A stretch of DNA of 64,000 nucleotides. Origin: an uncultured Lachnospiraceae bacterium (lineage in GTDB: Bacteria > Bacillota > Clostridia > Lachnospirales > Lachnospiraceae). The DNA is taken from contig CAJTMC010000004.1 of assembly GCA_910577115.1 (NCBI GenBank), positions 1-64,000 on the forward strand, in the 5' to 3' direction. Under the pieces are notes generated by a model, which saw only the letters and a program-made list of their open reading frames with translations, had not been told where the DNA came from and did no database searches. Each line of letters begins with the position of its first letter. Position 1 is the stretch's first letter. Both the position numbers and the translations under genes were made by a program. Positions 35,412 to 44,667 of this stretch are shown piece by piece.

Positions 35412-37472
35412 TTACTTATATTCACTAATATCGCTGTACGTAACCATAATAATCATTGTATCCGCACGCCTGCCAATCGGTTTTATAGACAAACGGTACC
35501 ACAAATCCGACACGACCTCATACTCCACCGGCTCAAAAAACTCGCCTTTGACAAGTTTTCCGAATTGCTCCAGCAAAATATTGCATTCATTTCTGACCCT
35601 GCGGTTATGCTCGTTCTCATCAATGCCCTTCTCAAACGAAATGTCGTTATCGTATTTTTTATTTGCCCGCAAAAGCTCAATTTTGTTGTTGCGATACTCA
35701 TAAATGGCTATCGGAATATCAAGCATATCAAAGAAAATTCCTGTTTTAGAACGTGTGTTCCAAATTTCTCCGATAATATCTGCATTTTCATCTGTAAAGC
35801 TCCCCGTCACTCTCTCGTTTTCCTGCTCGAGAAACGCCTCATACTCCGCTACAGGCATCGGCTTTGCATAGTAAAAGCCCTGCGCGTACTCGCATCCGAT
35901 GCACTTTAAAAAGTCCACCTGCTCAATCGTTTCCACGCCCTCCACAATTGAAGGCAGATGCAGCCACTTTGCCATACGGATTACAGAAGTAATTACCTTC
36001 TCGCCTTTGCTATTGAATTTCTGACTCTGCTGGAGAAACTTCATATCTACTTTAAGATAATCCACTTCCATATCCTTTAGCACATTCAGAGATGAATAAC
36101 CGCTTCCGAAGTCGTCCATCATAATCTTAAATCCGATGTCGTGGAGCCTGCTCATGGTCTTCATCACGAGCGCCTGATCCTCCATAAACGCGCTCTCGGT
36201 CAGCTCCAGATTCAAAAGTCCCGCCGGTATGCGGTACTCCGTAATCAGTTTCTTTAAAATTTCCACCAAATGCGGATTATAAATATTCACGCGCGACACA
36301 TTAACGGAAATCGGCGCAGGATTTTTGCCCTCATCAATCCACCTGCGAAGCAGAGCGCACACATGGCGCCACATATACTGGTCCAACCGCCCGATAATGC
36401 CGTTTCGCTCGTACACAGGAATAAATTCGCCCGGCGAGATCATCCCCCTGTCCGGGTGCTTCCACCGCACAAGCGCTTCTGCGCCGTAGGATTTATCAGT
36501 AACGAGGTTGATTTTGGGCTGCAAAAAAACCTCAAACTGCTCCTCGTCAATCGCCTTATTGACCTCATTGATAATAAACTGTTCCTGCCGCATGTTTTCT
36601 ATCATGCTGTCGTCATAGTATGACACGCTCTCTACAAATTTTCCCTTGCAGTTTTTTGCCGCAAGAAACGCCCTGTCATACATTTCGGACACGTCCATAG
36701 CACGGTCCTTAATCACATAAACACCGCAGGAAACCTTGATATTATAATCCTTGTTGACTTTCTTTAATTTAATCTGAATCGCCTTTACCAACAGGTCTAT
36801 GTTTTCCTCTTGATAAGGCAGACATACGGCAAATACATCGTTCTCAAGCCTGCCATAAGCAAAGTCGTCAAACACCATAGCAATACGGTTTAACTCCTTC
36901 GCCACACTGATAAGCACCTTATCGCCTTCCTTAATGCCATAAAAATTATTAATCATTTTAAATCTGTCAATATCAATTCTCACAAATGCAAAATCTCCGT
37001 CCTTTGCATCTGCCAAAAGCATGCGGACTTCCTGATAAAATTTAAACTTTGTATACAATCCCGTCACAGAATCGCGCTCTGCCATAATCATCCGGCTCTT
37101 ATCAATCGCATTTTTAATCCGGAACTGCAAAAGTACAGGATTATAGGGCTTCATCACAAAATCCCATACACCTGCTTCCAAACACTTTTTCTCGGAATGC
37201 CAATCCTCATTTGAGGTTGCCACGATTACGGGAATATTGTCATATTCTTTATGGAGTCGAAATTCGTCCATAAACTCAAAGCCGTCCATGACAGGCATAA
37301 TCAGATCCAGCACAATGACTGCAATTCTGTTAATATTCCGCTCAAGCAGTTCAAGAGCCTCCTTACCGTTACATGCACCGATTACCTCAAATTCACTGGT
37401 CAGTACATCTGTAAGAGATTTCTTTACAAGCTCTTCATCATCTACTACCAATATCGTATTCTTTATCTCCAT
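35412..37472 (-). CDS. Response regulator with degenerate GGDEF, EAL and C-terminal PAS-like domains
   Basis: A 686-residue c-di-GMP signalling protein. The receiver domain (1-125) has Asp-56 in VIVLDLIMP. The GGDEF domain (about 130-290) keeps RIDIDRFKMINN, but its signature reads YGRLENDVF instead of GGDEF, so cyclase activity is unlikely. The EAL domain (about 310-545) looks intact: GAEALVRWKHP, NLELTESAF, MMDDFGSGYSSL, YLKVDMKFL, SIVEGVETIEQ and QGFYYAKPM. The last 120 residues resemble a PAS fold (DMLDIPIAIYEYRNNKIELL). It is predicted to be a phosphodiesterase controlled by phosphorylation. No cognate kinase gene is adjacent. Confidence 0.93.
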   Translation of the reverse strand: MEIKNTILVVDDEELVKKSLTDVLTSEFEVIGACNGKEALELLERNINRIAVIVLDLIMPVMDGFEFMDEFRLHKEYDNIPVIVATSNEDWHSEKKCLEAGVWDFVMKPYNPVLLQFRIKNAIDKSRMIMAERDSVTGLYTKFKFYQEVRMLLADAKDGDFAFVRIDIDRFKMINNFYGIKEGDKVLISVAKELNRIAMVFDDFAYGRLENDVFAVCLPYQEENIDLLVKAIQIKLKKVNKDYNIKVSCGVYVIKDRAMDVSEMYDRAFLAAKNCKGKFVESVSYYDDSMIENMRQEQFIINEVNKAIDEEQFEVFLQPKINLVTDKSYGAEALVRWKHPDRGMISPGEFIPVYERNGIIGRLDQYMWRHVCALLRRWIDEGKNPAPISVNVSRVNIYNPHLVEILKKLITEYRIPAGLLNLELTESAFMEDQALVMKTMSRLHDIGFKIMMDDFGSGYSSLNVLKDMEVDYLKVDMKFLQQSQKFNSKGEKVITSVIRMAKWLHLPSIVEGVETIEQVDFLKCIGCEYAQGFYYAKPMPVAEYEAFLEQENERVTGSFTDENADIIGEIWNTRSKTGIFFDMLDIPIAIYEYRNNKIELLRANKKYDNDISFEKGIDENEHNRRVRNECNILLEQFGKLVKGEFFEPVEYEVVSDLWYRLSIKPIGRRADTMIIMVTYSDISEYK

Positions 37473-37558
37473 GACAACCGCCCCTTTTGTATAAAATACC
37501 GAAATTCACTGGTATATTTTTAATATTACTGTCAAATTAGTACAGTTGTCAATAGTTT

Positions 37559-37594
37559 GCACAAAAAGGAACTGCTTTCGGTTCCTTTTTGTGC
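37559..37594 (-). terminator. Terminator of the transglutaminase-like gene
   Basis: GCACAAAAAGGAAC (37559-37572) pairs perfectly with GTTCCTTTTTGTGC (37581-37594). It lies 15 bp beyond the stop codon. Confidence 0.85.
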
Positions 37595-37608
37595 AATATT
37601 ACTATATT

Positions 37609-40600
37609 TTATTTGGTTTTAAAGCTCTTAACAATTGGTTTACTCTTTGCGCCTGTCGTGACATTGGAGCCTGCTGACTTTACCTGCACGAAATATTGTT
37701 TTTTCGAAGCAAGTTTCTTTACATCGACTGCTTTTGTACAGTTCTTATCTTCAAAGAAAGCCATCTGATAATCCGTCTTGGACAATACATTCTTTCCGAT
37801 TGCAACTGTAACAGTTGGTGTTGTACCATTCACTTTCACTGTTACCTTTAATTTTTTGATGTCAATTGGTGTTATGGTATAGGATTTACTTTCAATTACA
37901 GTGCTTCCTGTATAGTTTCCTTTACCTGTAATTTTTATGGTATATGTTCCAACCGCTGTCGGCTCTTTAGTCGTTTCCTTTTTCTCAGTCTCTGCGTTTA
38001 CATATTCGTACTCAATGTCATAATCTTTCCCAGCCTTCAAACCGACTTTCTTTTTCCCGTTGATGTGTTTTACTGTAATCTTAGCCGGATTAACACCGCC
38101 GTTATATACCTTTGACGTCGCCTTTACAGCGCTTTCATCTACATTTAAAGCCAATGGCTTAATCGTGAAATCATAGGCAAGCTCACCGCCGCAGTTTCCT
38201 GTACCTGTAATCACTACTGACGCAGTGCCTGCATCTTTATTGTTTTTATAAACCACTTTATACTTGGCTTTCTTAGCTTTTCCTTCATCTGTAAGTACAA
38301 CCTTCGGTTTATACGCCTTGCCTGTATAATCTACTTCTTGCTCATAGCCTACCAGTTCAAACCAGCTTTTACTAATTTTTTCACTTACGGTAAAATTCAA
38401 TGTTGCCTTCTTTGTTCCAAAAAGAACGGTAATTGTTGTTTTTCCCATTCCCACAGGCGTTACAGCAAGGTCAATCGTATTTTCGCGTATTTCCTTTGTA
38501 ACGGTTGCGACCTTTTCATTTGATGATGTCACCTTAAAATCATCAAACACCTTCCTTGCGGCAAGCTCCTCTGCCGTATATATGGGATTGGCTGCCTTTT
38601 GATTGACTGTTAATAAAATATGCTGTACCTCACCCTTGCCGTCTTCCATTCCACCTGAAGTCGTAAGATTTGATTTTCCTCCGTTTTCAAAAGTAAGCGA
38701 CTGAATCTGATGTACGTTTACCGTACATGTCGCTGTCATGCCGCCCGCTGTCAGTGTGATTTGGGCAGAGCCTGCGCCCACTGCTGTCACTTTGCCGTTT
38801 TTGTCTACCTTTGCAACTTTCAGGTTACTGCTTGACCATACCTTTGCAACATTTTCATTTGATAAATATGTGCTGTCCTGATAAGTAAGTGTTGCTGTCT
38901 TTTTGGGCAAAAGATTCAGTTCTGTCTGTGAGAGTACAATTTGTTCACTTTCAGGCTTATAATCTGTAGTAGAACACTTTACAAATTCAAATATATCTGT
39001 AAAATCCGCATATCTGTTTCCTATCGGTAAATGATATATGTCATCTCCACATAAAAGATACTCTTCTGTTGAATGACCTGATTTCTCATCATCATTAAAT
39101 GTAGTGTCCTGAAGGTACCATTTTCCGTTCGGCATCTGCACATAATTCCATGCGTGTCCACCGCTTGGTACTTGACCTAACGCATACATATTGGGAATAC
39201 CAATCGCATCAAGAAGTCTTGTCATTGCAAGTGCATAACTTTCACATACACCATATCCCTTTAACAAAATACCATATGATGAATGACAATAATAGTAAAT
39301 CTCCTGAACTTTCCCGTCTTTTGAATCCCCTCCGTCTACACCGGTCTGATGGTAATAATTATTTTCGCAGATCCAGTTATCAAAATACTTCACAATTCCG
39401 TATACCGGAGCATTGGGGTAATTTTTTAATGCATATTCCTGTGCCTTTGCTGCAAGCTCCAATACCTTCGCATCAGCCTCTTTATTGAGTGATGCATTAT
39501 AATACTTTGACTTTCCAATATTTACTTCAAAGTCATATGTGGGATCGGATTTTGAGTAATAATAAGCCTTAATACTTAACTTCCCTGTTGACGATAAATC
39601 CATCCAGTCACATTTGTATGGCTCTGTCAAAATATATGCGGAAATTGCCTGACAGAAATCCTCATAAACAAGTTTGCTTGTCGCCGTAAACTTGAACTTA
39701 TTTGTACCTTTCCCCATTGCTTTACTTGCATTATATATTTTTTTCTGATTGTCAGTAAGCTGCGAACTAAACCAGTCAGCTTTCGGCAAAATAGCGTTTG
39801 CCTGCTGTATATCAGAATTGTTATATCCTAAATCCACAATGAGGTCTGCCTTTACATCCTCAATTACGGCAAAATGCTCTTCCTCATACTCCGGAATCAG
39901 CTCCATATTTTCTGCCGTCAATACAAACGGTTCCGATGTGTTTTCTATCTGTTCTTCCGAAAGGGATTCCGTCTCTTCCACAGATGTTTCCTCTGTTAAA
40001 GGCTCATCTGTCTCCTCTGACGCCGTATCGACAACGGCAGATTCTTCTGTTGAAACAGACGCTTCTGAATCAGACTCTTCCATTGAAACATCTTCTGTCG
40101 TTGTTTCCTCAACGGAATTTTCCTCTTCCGAATCAGTTTCCGTTGTAGAGGCTTCTTCCATTGACGATTCTTCCGTCACTGTTTGCGTCTCCTGCTCTGT
40201 TGTTTCCTCTTCTGTCTGCGCATTATCATCCGCTACAGTCTGTACATCATTCTCTGTATCTTCTGCATTCGTTTCCGGTGTATCATCCACATGCTCCATA
40301 AAGTCTTCCGCAAGTTCATCCATAGCAGCCGCAACTGCTTTTACCGGAATCGCGTAATGAAATGCAAGCGTTCCATTTTCATCTACGGCAACAACAACAT
40401 CCGATAAGTCACCACCCTCGTTTCGCACAGATGCAATATCATCACAAAATGCAAAATAAGCGTTTTGTGCATCGTCATTCAACGCATTTACGGTATCTGC
40501 TGACAAATATACGACATCGTCATAAACAACTCCGTCAGAACCAATCGCCTTGCCACTCTCCGATACGTTAAACGTATACAGACCATCTGCCTCCGAACCC

Positions 40601-40773
40601 AGCTCACTCATTTGCAGATCGGCGCTTTCAACCACTTCACCGCTTTCCTCTGTGTCAGTTGAAATCATGGCAGTGCCTTCTGCAACTTCTGCCGCATTTA
40701 CTGTCATACCGGACGGAACACCAGTTACGACAAGCGTTAATGCAAGCAGCATTGAAATCATTTTCCTTTTCAC
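37609..40773 (-). CDS. Secreted transglutaminase-like protein with bacterial Ig-like (Big2) domain
   Basis: The protein has 1,054 residues from GTG 40773, placed by AGGAGG seven bases upstream and by the signal peptide that follows (MISMLLALTLVVTGVPSGM, cleavage after VNAA). Residues about 150-290 are a Ser/Thr/Glu-rich acidic spacer with many EE and TEE units. A transglutaminase-like domain follows with Cys in GYGVCESYA near 511, His in GGHAWNYV near 539 and Asp in YLQDTTFND near 554. A Big2 domain (about 610-690) contains KTATLTYQ and GKVTAVGAGSAQITLT, and beta-rich repeats reach the C-terminus. No LPXTG or SLH motif is seen. It could be a wall-associated protease or cross-linking enzyme. 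Confidence 0.88.
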   Translation of the reverse strand: MKRKMISMLLALTLVVTGVPSGMTVNAAEVAEGTAMISTDTEESGEVVESADLQMSELGSEADGLYTFNVSESGKAIGSDGVVYDDVVYLSADTVNALNDDAQNAYFAFCDDIASVRNEGGDLSDVVVAVDENGTLAFHYAIPVKAVAAAMDELAEDFMEHVDDTPETNAEDTENDVQTVADDNAQTEEETTEQETQTVTEESSMEEASTTETDSEEENSVEETTTEDVSMEESDSEASVSTEESAVVDTASEETDEPLTEETSVEETESLSEEQIENTSEPFVLTAENMELIPEYEEEHFAVIEDVKADLIVDLGYNNSDIQQANAILPKADWFSSQLTDNQKKIYNASKAMGKGTNKFKFTATSKLVYEDFCQAISAYILTEPYKCDWMDLSSTGKLSIKAYYYSKSDPTYDFEVNIGKSKYYNASLNKEADAKVLELAAKAQEYALKNYPNAPVYGIVKYFDNWICENNYYHQTGVDGGDSKDGKVQEIYYYCHSSYGILLKGYGVCESYALAMTRLLDAIGIPNMYALGQVPSGGHAWNYVQMPNGKWYLQDTTFNDDEKSGHSTEEYLLCGDDIYHLPIGNRYADFTDIFEFVKCSTTDYKPESEQIVLSQTELNLLPKKTATLTYQDSTYLSNENVAKVWSSSNLKVAKVDKNGKVTAVGAGSAQITLTAGGMTATCTVNVHQIQSLTFENGGKSNLTTSGGMEDGKGEVQHILLTVNQKAANPIYTAEELAARKVFDDFKVTSSNEKVATVTKEIRENTIDLAVTPVGMGKTTITVLFGTKKATLNFTVSEKISKSWFELVGYEQEVDYTGKAYKPKVVLTDEGKAKKAKYKVVYKNNKDAGTASVVITGTGNCGGELAYDFTIKPLALNVDESAVKATSKVYNGGVNPAKITVKHINGKKKVGLKAGKDYDIEYEYVNAETEKKETTKEPTAVGTYTIKITGKGNYTGSTVIESKSYTITPIDIKKLKVTVKVNGTTPTVTVAIGKNVLSKTDYQMAFFEDKNCTKAVDVKKLASKKQYFVQVKSAGSNVTTGAKSKPIVKSFKTK

Positions 40774-40889
40774 AGCTTTTCCTCCTAAAAATAAATTTTT
40801 TAATTTTATGCAGGATATTACAACTGTTCGCCTTTGCATTATGTAAACTCTTGTTTATAAAATTGTAAATATCACCACCTATAAAATAT

Positions 40890-40917
40890 ATTATAGTGCA
40901 TATTTTTTCTATAACAA
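40890..40917 (-). promoter_or_regulatory. Promoter of the transglutaminase-like gene
   Basis: Minus strand: TTGTTA (40912-40917), 16 bp, TATAAT (40890-40895), with a leader of about 110 nt. Confidence 0.65.
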
Positions 40918-40968
40918 GCTTCATTTTGCATAAAAATGAATAAAAATAATGAATCATTTATAACCTAA

Positions 40969-40997
40969 TTGACAATAAATTCCACTTTTGCTACTAT
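40969..40997 (+). promoter_or_regulatory. Promoter of the small lipoprotein gene
   Basis: TTGACA (40969-40974), 17 bp, TACTAT (40992-40997), divergent from the promoter at 40890. Confidence 0.75.
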
Positions 40998-41052
40998 TTG
41001 ATTAAAATAAACTTTTCATTAAACATAATGTGATAAACAACGGAGGATAATT

Positions 41053-41472
41053 ATGAAAATTTGGCATATATTACCTGTCTCTGCCCTGTTAGTCGGCGCC
41101 GCTCTGCTCTTAACAGGCTGTAGTCTTTTTAAAAGCTCATACACCCTTGACACATCAGACAGCCCAATCAACGAGCTTGTCCCCAATACAGAGATAACCT
41201 TGGAGGCCAAAAGGGAAAACGCTGCAAATATGTGCAGCTTTTTAAAAACTTCTTACGAAAAAATGCAGGAGCTTGCCAGCGCAGACGGCGCGTCATCTGA
41301 CGGCTTAAAAGCGGAAAAAGCGGTCGAAGAAGAATATGCCGACCGCTTAAAGGAACTCTTTTCCCTTGATTTTTCTGCAATGGAAGAAGATGAAATTGAT
41401 TCTTATCTGCTCGAAATGACAGACTGCATCACGATAATCCGCGAAGCAATTGATGCGCTGACCTTAAATTAA
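41053..41472 (+). CDS. Small uncharacterised lipoprotein
   Basis: A 139-residue protein with a lipoprotein signal peptide (HILPVSALLVGAALLL) and lipobox LTGC at about residues 20-23. The mature part is acidic and helical (ENAANMCSFLKTSYEKMQEL, FSAMEEDEIDSYLLEMTD), with no recognised family. It is alone on the plus strand behind GGAGG, divergent from the secreted transglutaminase-like protein gene and convergent with copA. A surface role is all that can be inferred. Confidence 0.75.
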   Translation: MKIWHILPVSALLVGAALLLTGCSLFKSSYTLDTSDSPINELVPNTEITLEAKRENAANMCSFLKTSYEKMQELASADGASSDGLKAEKAVEEEYADRLKELFSLDFSAMEEDEIDSYLLEMTDCITIIREAIDALTLN

Positions 41473-41493
41473 ACAAAGGGCAGCGCATCTCTT

Positions 41494-41703
41494 TTATTCT
41501 ACCGAAAGAACCTTATAGTCCTGTTCCTCCACAGTCTTGGTAAGCACATTATCCTCCACCTCTGCATTCAGTGTCACGACTGCCGTCCCATTCTCATGAC
41601 TTACAACTGCCTCCGATACCTCTGCAAGCGCTTCCAAACACTTCTTTACTCTCGCCTCGCAATGCCCGCACATCATTCCTTCGATTTTCATTGTCTTTGT
41701 CAT
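41494..41703 (-). CDS. Possible separately translated CopZ-like copper chaperone inside copA
   Basis: In the copA frame, GAGGAGG (complement of about 41711-41717) stands seven bases before ATG 41703. The 69-residue product would be a complete CopZ-type domain: [20 protein letters not shown] to the end KVLSVE. Free chaperones of this size hand Cu(I) to CopA. The preceding 25 residues are a Lys/Glu/Gln linker. The site could instead be a fossil of a copA-copZ gene fusion. Confidence 0.5.
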   Translation of the reverse strand: MTKTMKIEGMMCGHCEARVKKCLEALAEVSEAVVSHENGTAVVTLNAEVEDNVLTKTVEEQDYKVLSVE

Positions 41704-44064
41704 GTTAAAATCCTCCTCTTTCTTTTGATTTTCTTCTTTTATTACCTGACGCACCTTTTTATCCTTTGCCGCGTCATGAATATCAATTAAATTCAGCCTA
41801 AGCGCATTCGTCACCACACAAAAGCTTGAAAGGCTCATCGCCGCCGCCGCAAACATCGGGTTTAACTGGATATGAAACAGCGGTATCCACAAGCCTGCCG
41901 CAAGCGGTATTCCAATCACATTGTAGAAAAATGCCCAGAACAAATTTTCGTGTATGTTCCGAAGCGTCCGCCGGCTTAACCGTATCGCCGCAGGCACATC
42001 CAAAAGCCCGCTCTTCATCAGCACAACGTCCGCCGCGTCAATCGCGATATCCGTACCTGCCCCAATCGCAATGCCGATATCTGCCCTTGTAAGCGCCGGT
42101 GCATCGTTGATGCCGTCCCCGACCATTGCAACCTTTCCCTTTTCTTTTAACGAACGTATCACACTCTCCTTGCCGTCGGGAAGAACCCCTGCAATTACCT
42201 CTGTCACACCCGCCTGCGCGCCAATCGCCTGCGCCGTATTTTCGTTGTCACCCGTAAGCATGACCACATGGATTCCCATATTTTCCAGTTCCCTGACTGC
42301 CTGCGCGCTGTCCTCCTTGATGACATCTGCCACAGCAATGATTCCGGCAAGCAAGTCCTGCCCGTCCTCATTCTCATGCGTGAAGAACAGCGGCGTCTTT
42401 CCCTGTCTGGAAAGCGCGTCTGCCTTTTGCGAAATCGTTTCAGGTATGCTGGCTTTTTTTCCGATAAAGGCTCCGCTTCCTCCAAAAAGCCGTTTTCCGC
42501 TGCACAAGGCCTTTACGCCATTTCCCGAAAGCGCCTCAAAATCAGTAACCTGCTCTGCGTACCTGTTTTTGTCCGCTTCGCTGTCAAAAAGCTCCTCTGC
42601 GTACTCACATACGGCACGCGCAAGCGGATGCTCGCTCTTTTCTTCAAGCGCATACGCAATCGCCACAAGCTCCCGTTCGTCAATACCCTCTACTGGTATC
42701 ATATCCGTAACCCGCGGCTTCCCGCTTGTAATCGTTCCGGTTTTATCAAGCGCCACAATCTGTACCTTGCCTGTTTCCTCAAGAGAAACAGCCGTCTTAA
42801 ACATAATGCCGCTTTTTGCGCCCACGCCGTTTCCGACCATAATCGCAACGGGCGTTGCAAGTCCAAGTGCACAAGGGCAGCTGATTACCAAAACGGAAAT
42901 TCCCCTCGCAAGCGCAAAGCCGATGCTCTGTCCTGCAAAAAGCCATATCAAAATCGTGACCGCCGCAATCGCAATCACCGCAGGCACAAACACGCCCGAT
43001 ACACGATCCGCCACTTTTGCAATCGGCGCTTTCGTCGCAGCCGCATCACTCACCATCTTAATAATCTGGGAAAGCGTGGTGTCCTCTCCAACCCGCACAG
43101 CCTCGCATCGGATAAACCCCGACTGGTTGATTGTTGCGGCAGAAACCGCGTCGCCTGCCGCTTTGTCAACCGGAATACTCTCGCCTGTCAGCGCCGATTC
43201 GTCAACCGCGCTCGTGCCTTCGAGCACAATGCCGTCAACAGGAATGCTCTCTCCCGGTCTTACCACAAATACATCGCCCTTTGCCACTTCCTCAATGCCT
43301 ACGGTGCATTCCGTCCCGTCCCGCACTACAACGGCGGTTTTGGGCGATATTTTCATAAGCCCCTTAAGGGCGTCAGTCGTCTTTCCTTTTGAGCGTGCCT
43401 CCAGCATTTTTCCTACCGTAATCAGTGTCAGTATCATTGCCGCCGACTCAAAATAAAACTCATGCATATAGCGCATCACCGCCTGCGCATCTCCTGCAAG
43501 CTGTGCGTCTGTCATTGCAAAAAGCGCATAAGTGCTGTAAACGAATGCCGCCGCGGAGCCAAGCGCCACAAGCGTATCCATATTTGGCGCTCTGTGGAAA
43601 AGACTTTTGAAACCGCTGATAAAAAACTTTTGATTAATGACCATGACTGTTCCGGTCAACAAAAGCTGGATCAGCCCCATTGCGATATGATTGTTCTCTA
43701 ACGCAGAGGGTACAGGAAAGCCCCACATCATATGTCCCATTGAAAAGTACATCAGTACAATCAAAAAGCCGAGCGAGTAAAAAAGTCTCTGTTTGAGCAG
43801 AGGCGTTTCCTTATCCGCCAGCAAATCCTCCTGCTGCGCACTTGTCAAAGCGCTTTGCGCCGCACTGTTTTTTACGGAGGCGCCATAGCCGGCTTCCGCA
43901 ACCGCCTTGATGATTTCGTCCGGCTTTGCGGTACCCTCCACGCCCATTGAATTCGTAAGAAGGCTGACGGAACATGCACTGACGCCGGCTACCTTTGATA
44001 CCGCTTTTTCCACCCTGCTGCTGCAGGCGGCACAGCTCATTCCCGTAACTGTATACTGCTCCAT
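41494..44064 (-). CDS. copA: Copper-exporting P-type ATPase CopA with fused C-terminal CopZ domain
   Basis: The 856-residue P1B ATPase pumps Cu(I) out of the cell. An N-terminal metal-binding domain has [13 protein letters not shown] (8-20). About eight membrane helices carry the transport site CPC in [13 protein letters not shown] near 398. Other motifs are [15 protein letters not shown] with the phosphorylated Asp near 440, the HP dipeptide in SEHPLARA, and [10 protein letters not shown] near 650. Unusually, a second heavy-metal domain (788-856, [15 protein letters not shown]) is fused at the C-terminus. A ribosome-binding site inside the gene could make this domain separately. csoR lies upstream in the same operon. 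Confidence 0.95.
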   Translation of the reverse strand: MEQYTVTGMSCAACSSRVEKAVSKVAGVSACSVSLLTNSMGVEGTAKPDEIIKAVAEAGYGASVKNSAAQSALTSAQQEDLLADKETPLLKQRLFYSLGFLIVLMYFSMGHMMWGFPVPSALENNHIAMGLIQLLLTGTVMVINQKFFISGFKSLFHRAPNMDTLVALGSAAAFVYSTYALFAMTDAQLAGDAQAVMRYMHEFYFESAAMILTLITVGKMLEARSKGKTTDALKGLMKISPKTAVVVRDGTECTVGIEEVAKGDVFVVRPGESIPVDGIVLEGTSAVDESALTGESIPVDKAAGDAVSAATINQSGFIRCEAVRVGEDTTLSQIIKMVSDAAATKAPIAKVADRVSGVFVPAVIAIAAVTILIWLFAGQSIGFALARGISVLVISCPCALGLATPVAIMVGNGVGAKSGIMFKTAVSLEETGKVQIVALDKTGTITSGKPRVTDMIPVEGIDERELVAIAYALEEKSEHPLARAVCEYAEELFDSEADKNRYAEQVTDFEALSGNGVKALCSGKRLFGGSGAFIGKKASIPETISQKADALSRQGKTPLFFTHENEDGQDLLAGIIAVADVIKEDSAQAVRELENMGIHVVMLTGDNENTAQAIGAQAGVTEVIAGVLPDGKESVIRSLKEKGKVAMVGDGINDAPALTRADIGIAIGAGTDIAIDAADVVLMKSGLLDVPAAIRLSRRTLRNIHENLFWAFFYNVIGIPLAAGLWIPLFHIQLNPMFAAAAMSLSSFCVVTNALRLNLIDIHDAAKDKKVRQVIKEENQKKEEDFNMTKTMKIEGMMCGHCEARVKKCLEALAEVSEAVVSHENGTAVVTLNAEVEDNVLTKTVEEQDYKVLSVE

Positions 44065-44099
44065 TACAATCCCTCCTTCAAGTCTTCTAATTACATTTC

Positions 44100-44185
44100 G
44101 AAGAATGTCCGTCAGGGCATTCTTCCGATACGAAGCTTTAGAATTTCTTAGCCTATGTCTTTTACAGGGTTAGAAATTCTCTTCG
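44100..44185 (-). repeat. Two intercistronic hairpins between csoR and copA
   Basis: GAAGAATG (44100-44107) pairs with CATTCTTC (44118-44125). A longer imperfect stem runs from CGAAG (44131) to CTTCG (44185). The longer one shares AATTTCTTAGCC and AGAAATTCT with the hairpin at 60373 in the galactoside operon. They may stabilise or process the csoR-copA transcript. Confidence 0.6.
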
Positions 44186-44188
44186 GAT

Positions 44189-44536
44189 TCATTTCATTAA
44201 TTTTTTGACAGTCTCCACAAGCTCATCTACGGTTTCTTCCTTGCCGTCCAAAATGTCCTGTGTGACACAAGTCTTGATATGCTCGGAAAGCAGCACCCTG
44301 CTAAAGCTGTTCAAGGCTGCATTGACTGCTGCCACCTGAACAAGAATATCAATACAGTATGCGTCTCTCTCAACCATGCCTTTAATACCGCGCACCTGAC
44401 CTTCAATACGGCTTAAACGGTTTACCAAATCCCGAAGCTCTTTCGGACCGCGGTCTTTTTTCTTGTGCGTGCATCCTTCACAGAATTCTTCCGTATTCAG
44501 AATTTCTCCGTTTGTTTCATTCATTTCCATATTCAT
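44189..44536 (-). CDS. csoR: Copper-sensing transcriptional repressor CsoR
   Basis: The 115-residue all-helical repressor has the Cu(I) ligands Cys-61 (DAYCIDIL), His-86 and Cys-90 (SEHIKTC), with exactly the 25- and 4-residue spacing of known CsoR proteins. LVNRLSRIEGQVRGIKGMVE is the family signature. An N-terminal extension carries an additional CEGCTH. ATG 44536 is preferred because AAAGGAG lies just upstream. Cu(I) binding would release it from the dyad at 44570 within its own promoter, de-repressing copA. Confidence 0.93.
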   Translation of the reverse strand: MNMEMNETNGEILNTEEFCEGCTHKKKDRGPKELRDLVNRLSRIEGQVRGIKGMVERDAYCIDILVQVAAVNAALNSFSRVLLSEHIKTCVTQDILDGKEETVDELVETVKKLMK

Positions 44537-44564
44537 TTTCTCCTTTTTTCGTATATTTATCACT

Positions 44565-44593
44565 AGACTATACCCCTGTATGGTATTTGTCAA
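44565..44593 (-). promoter_or_regulatory. csoR-copA promoter with CsoR operator
   Basis: Minus strand: TTGACA (44588-44593), 17 bp, TAGTCT (44565-44570). The dyad ATACC-CCTGTAT-GGTAT (44570-44586) fills the spacer, the typical place and form of CsoR operators. A further half-site, AATACCCCCC, lies at 44592. Confidence 0.8.
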
Positions 44594-44667
44594 TACCCCC
44601 CGCATAATATTTTATAAAAAAGGAAACAATATGGAAAATCAGATGAAAAACCGGAAAGGCATATTAC

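Noticed and set aside
39749..40357. Plus-strand ORF with a Ser/Val-rich repeat sequence opposite the secreted protein gene
   Set aside because: It mirrors the Glu/Thr/Ser-rich spacer codons of the minus-strand gene and is an artefact of that bias.
41954..43456. Long plus-strand ORF opposite copA
   Set aside because: It is the antisense shadow of copA, Ser/Ala/Ile-rich translation without motifs and with no ribosome-binding site.
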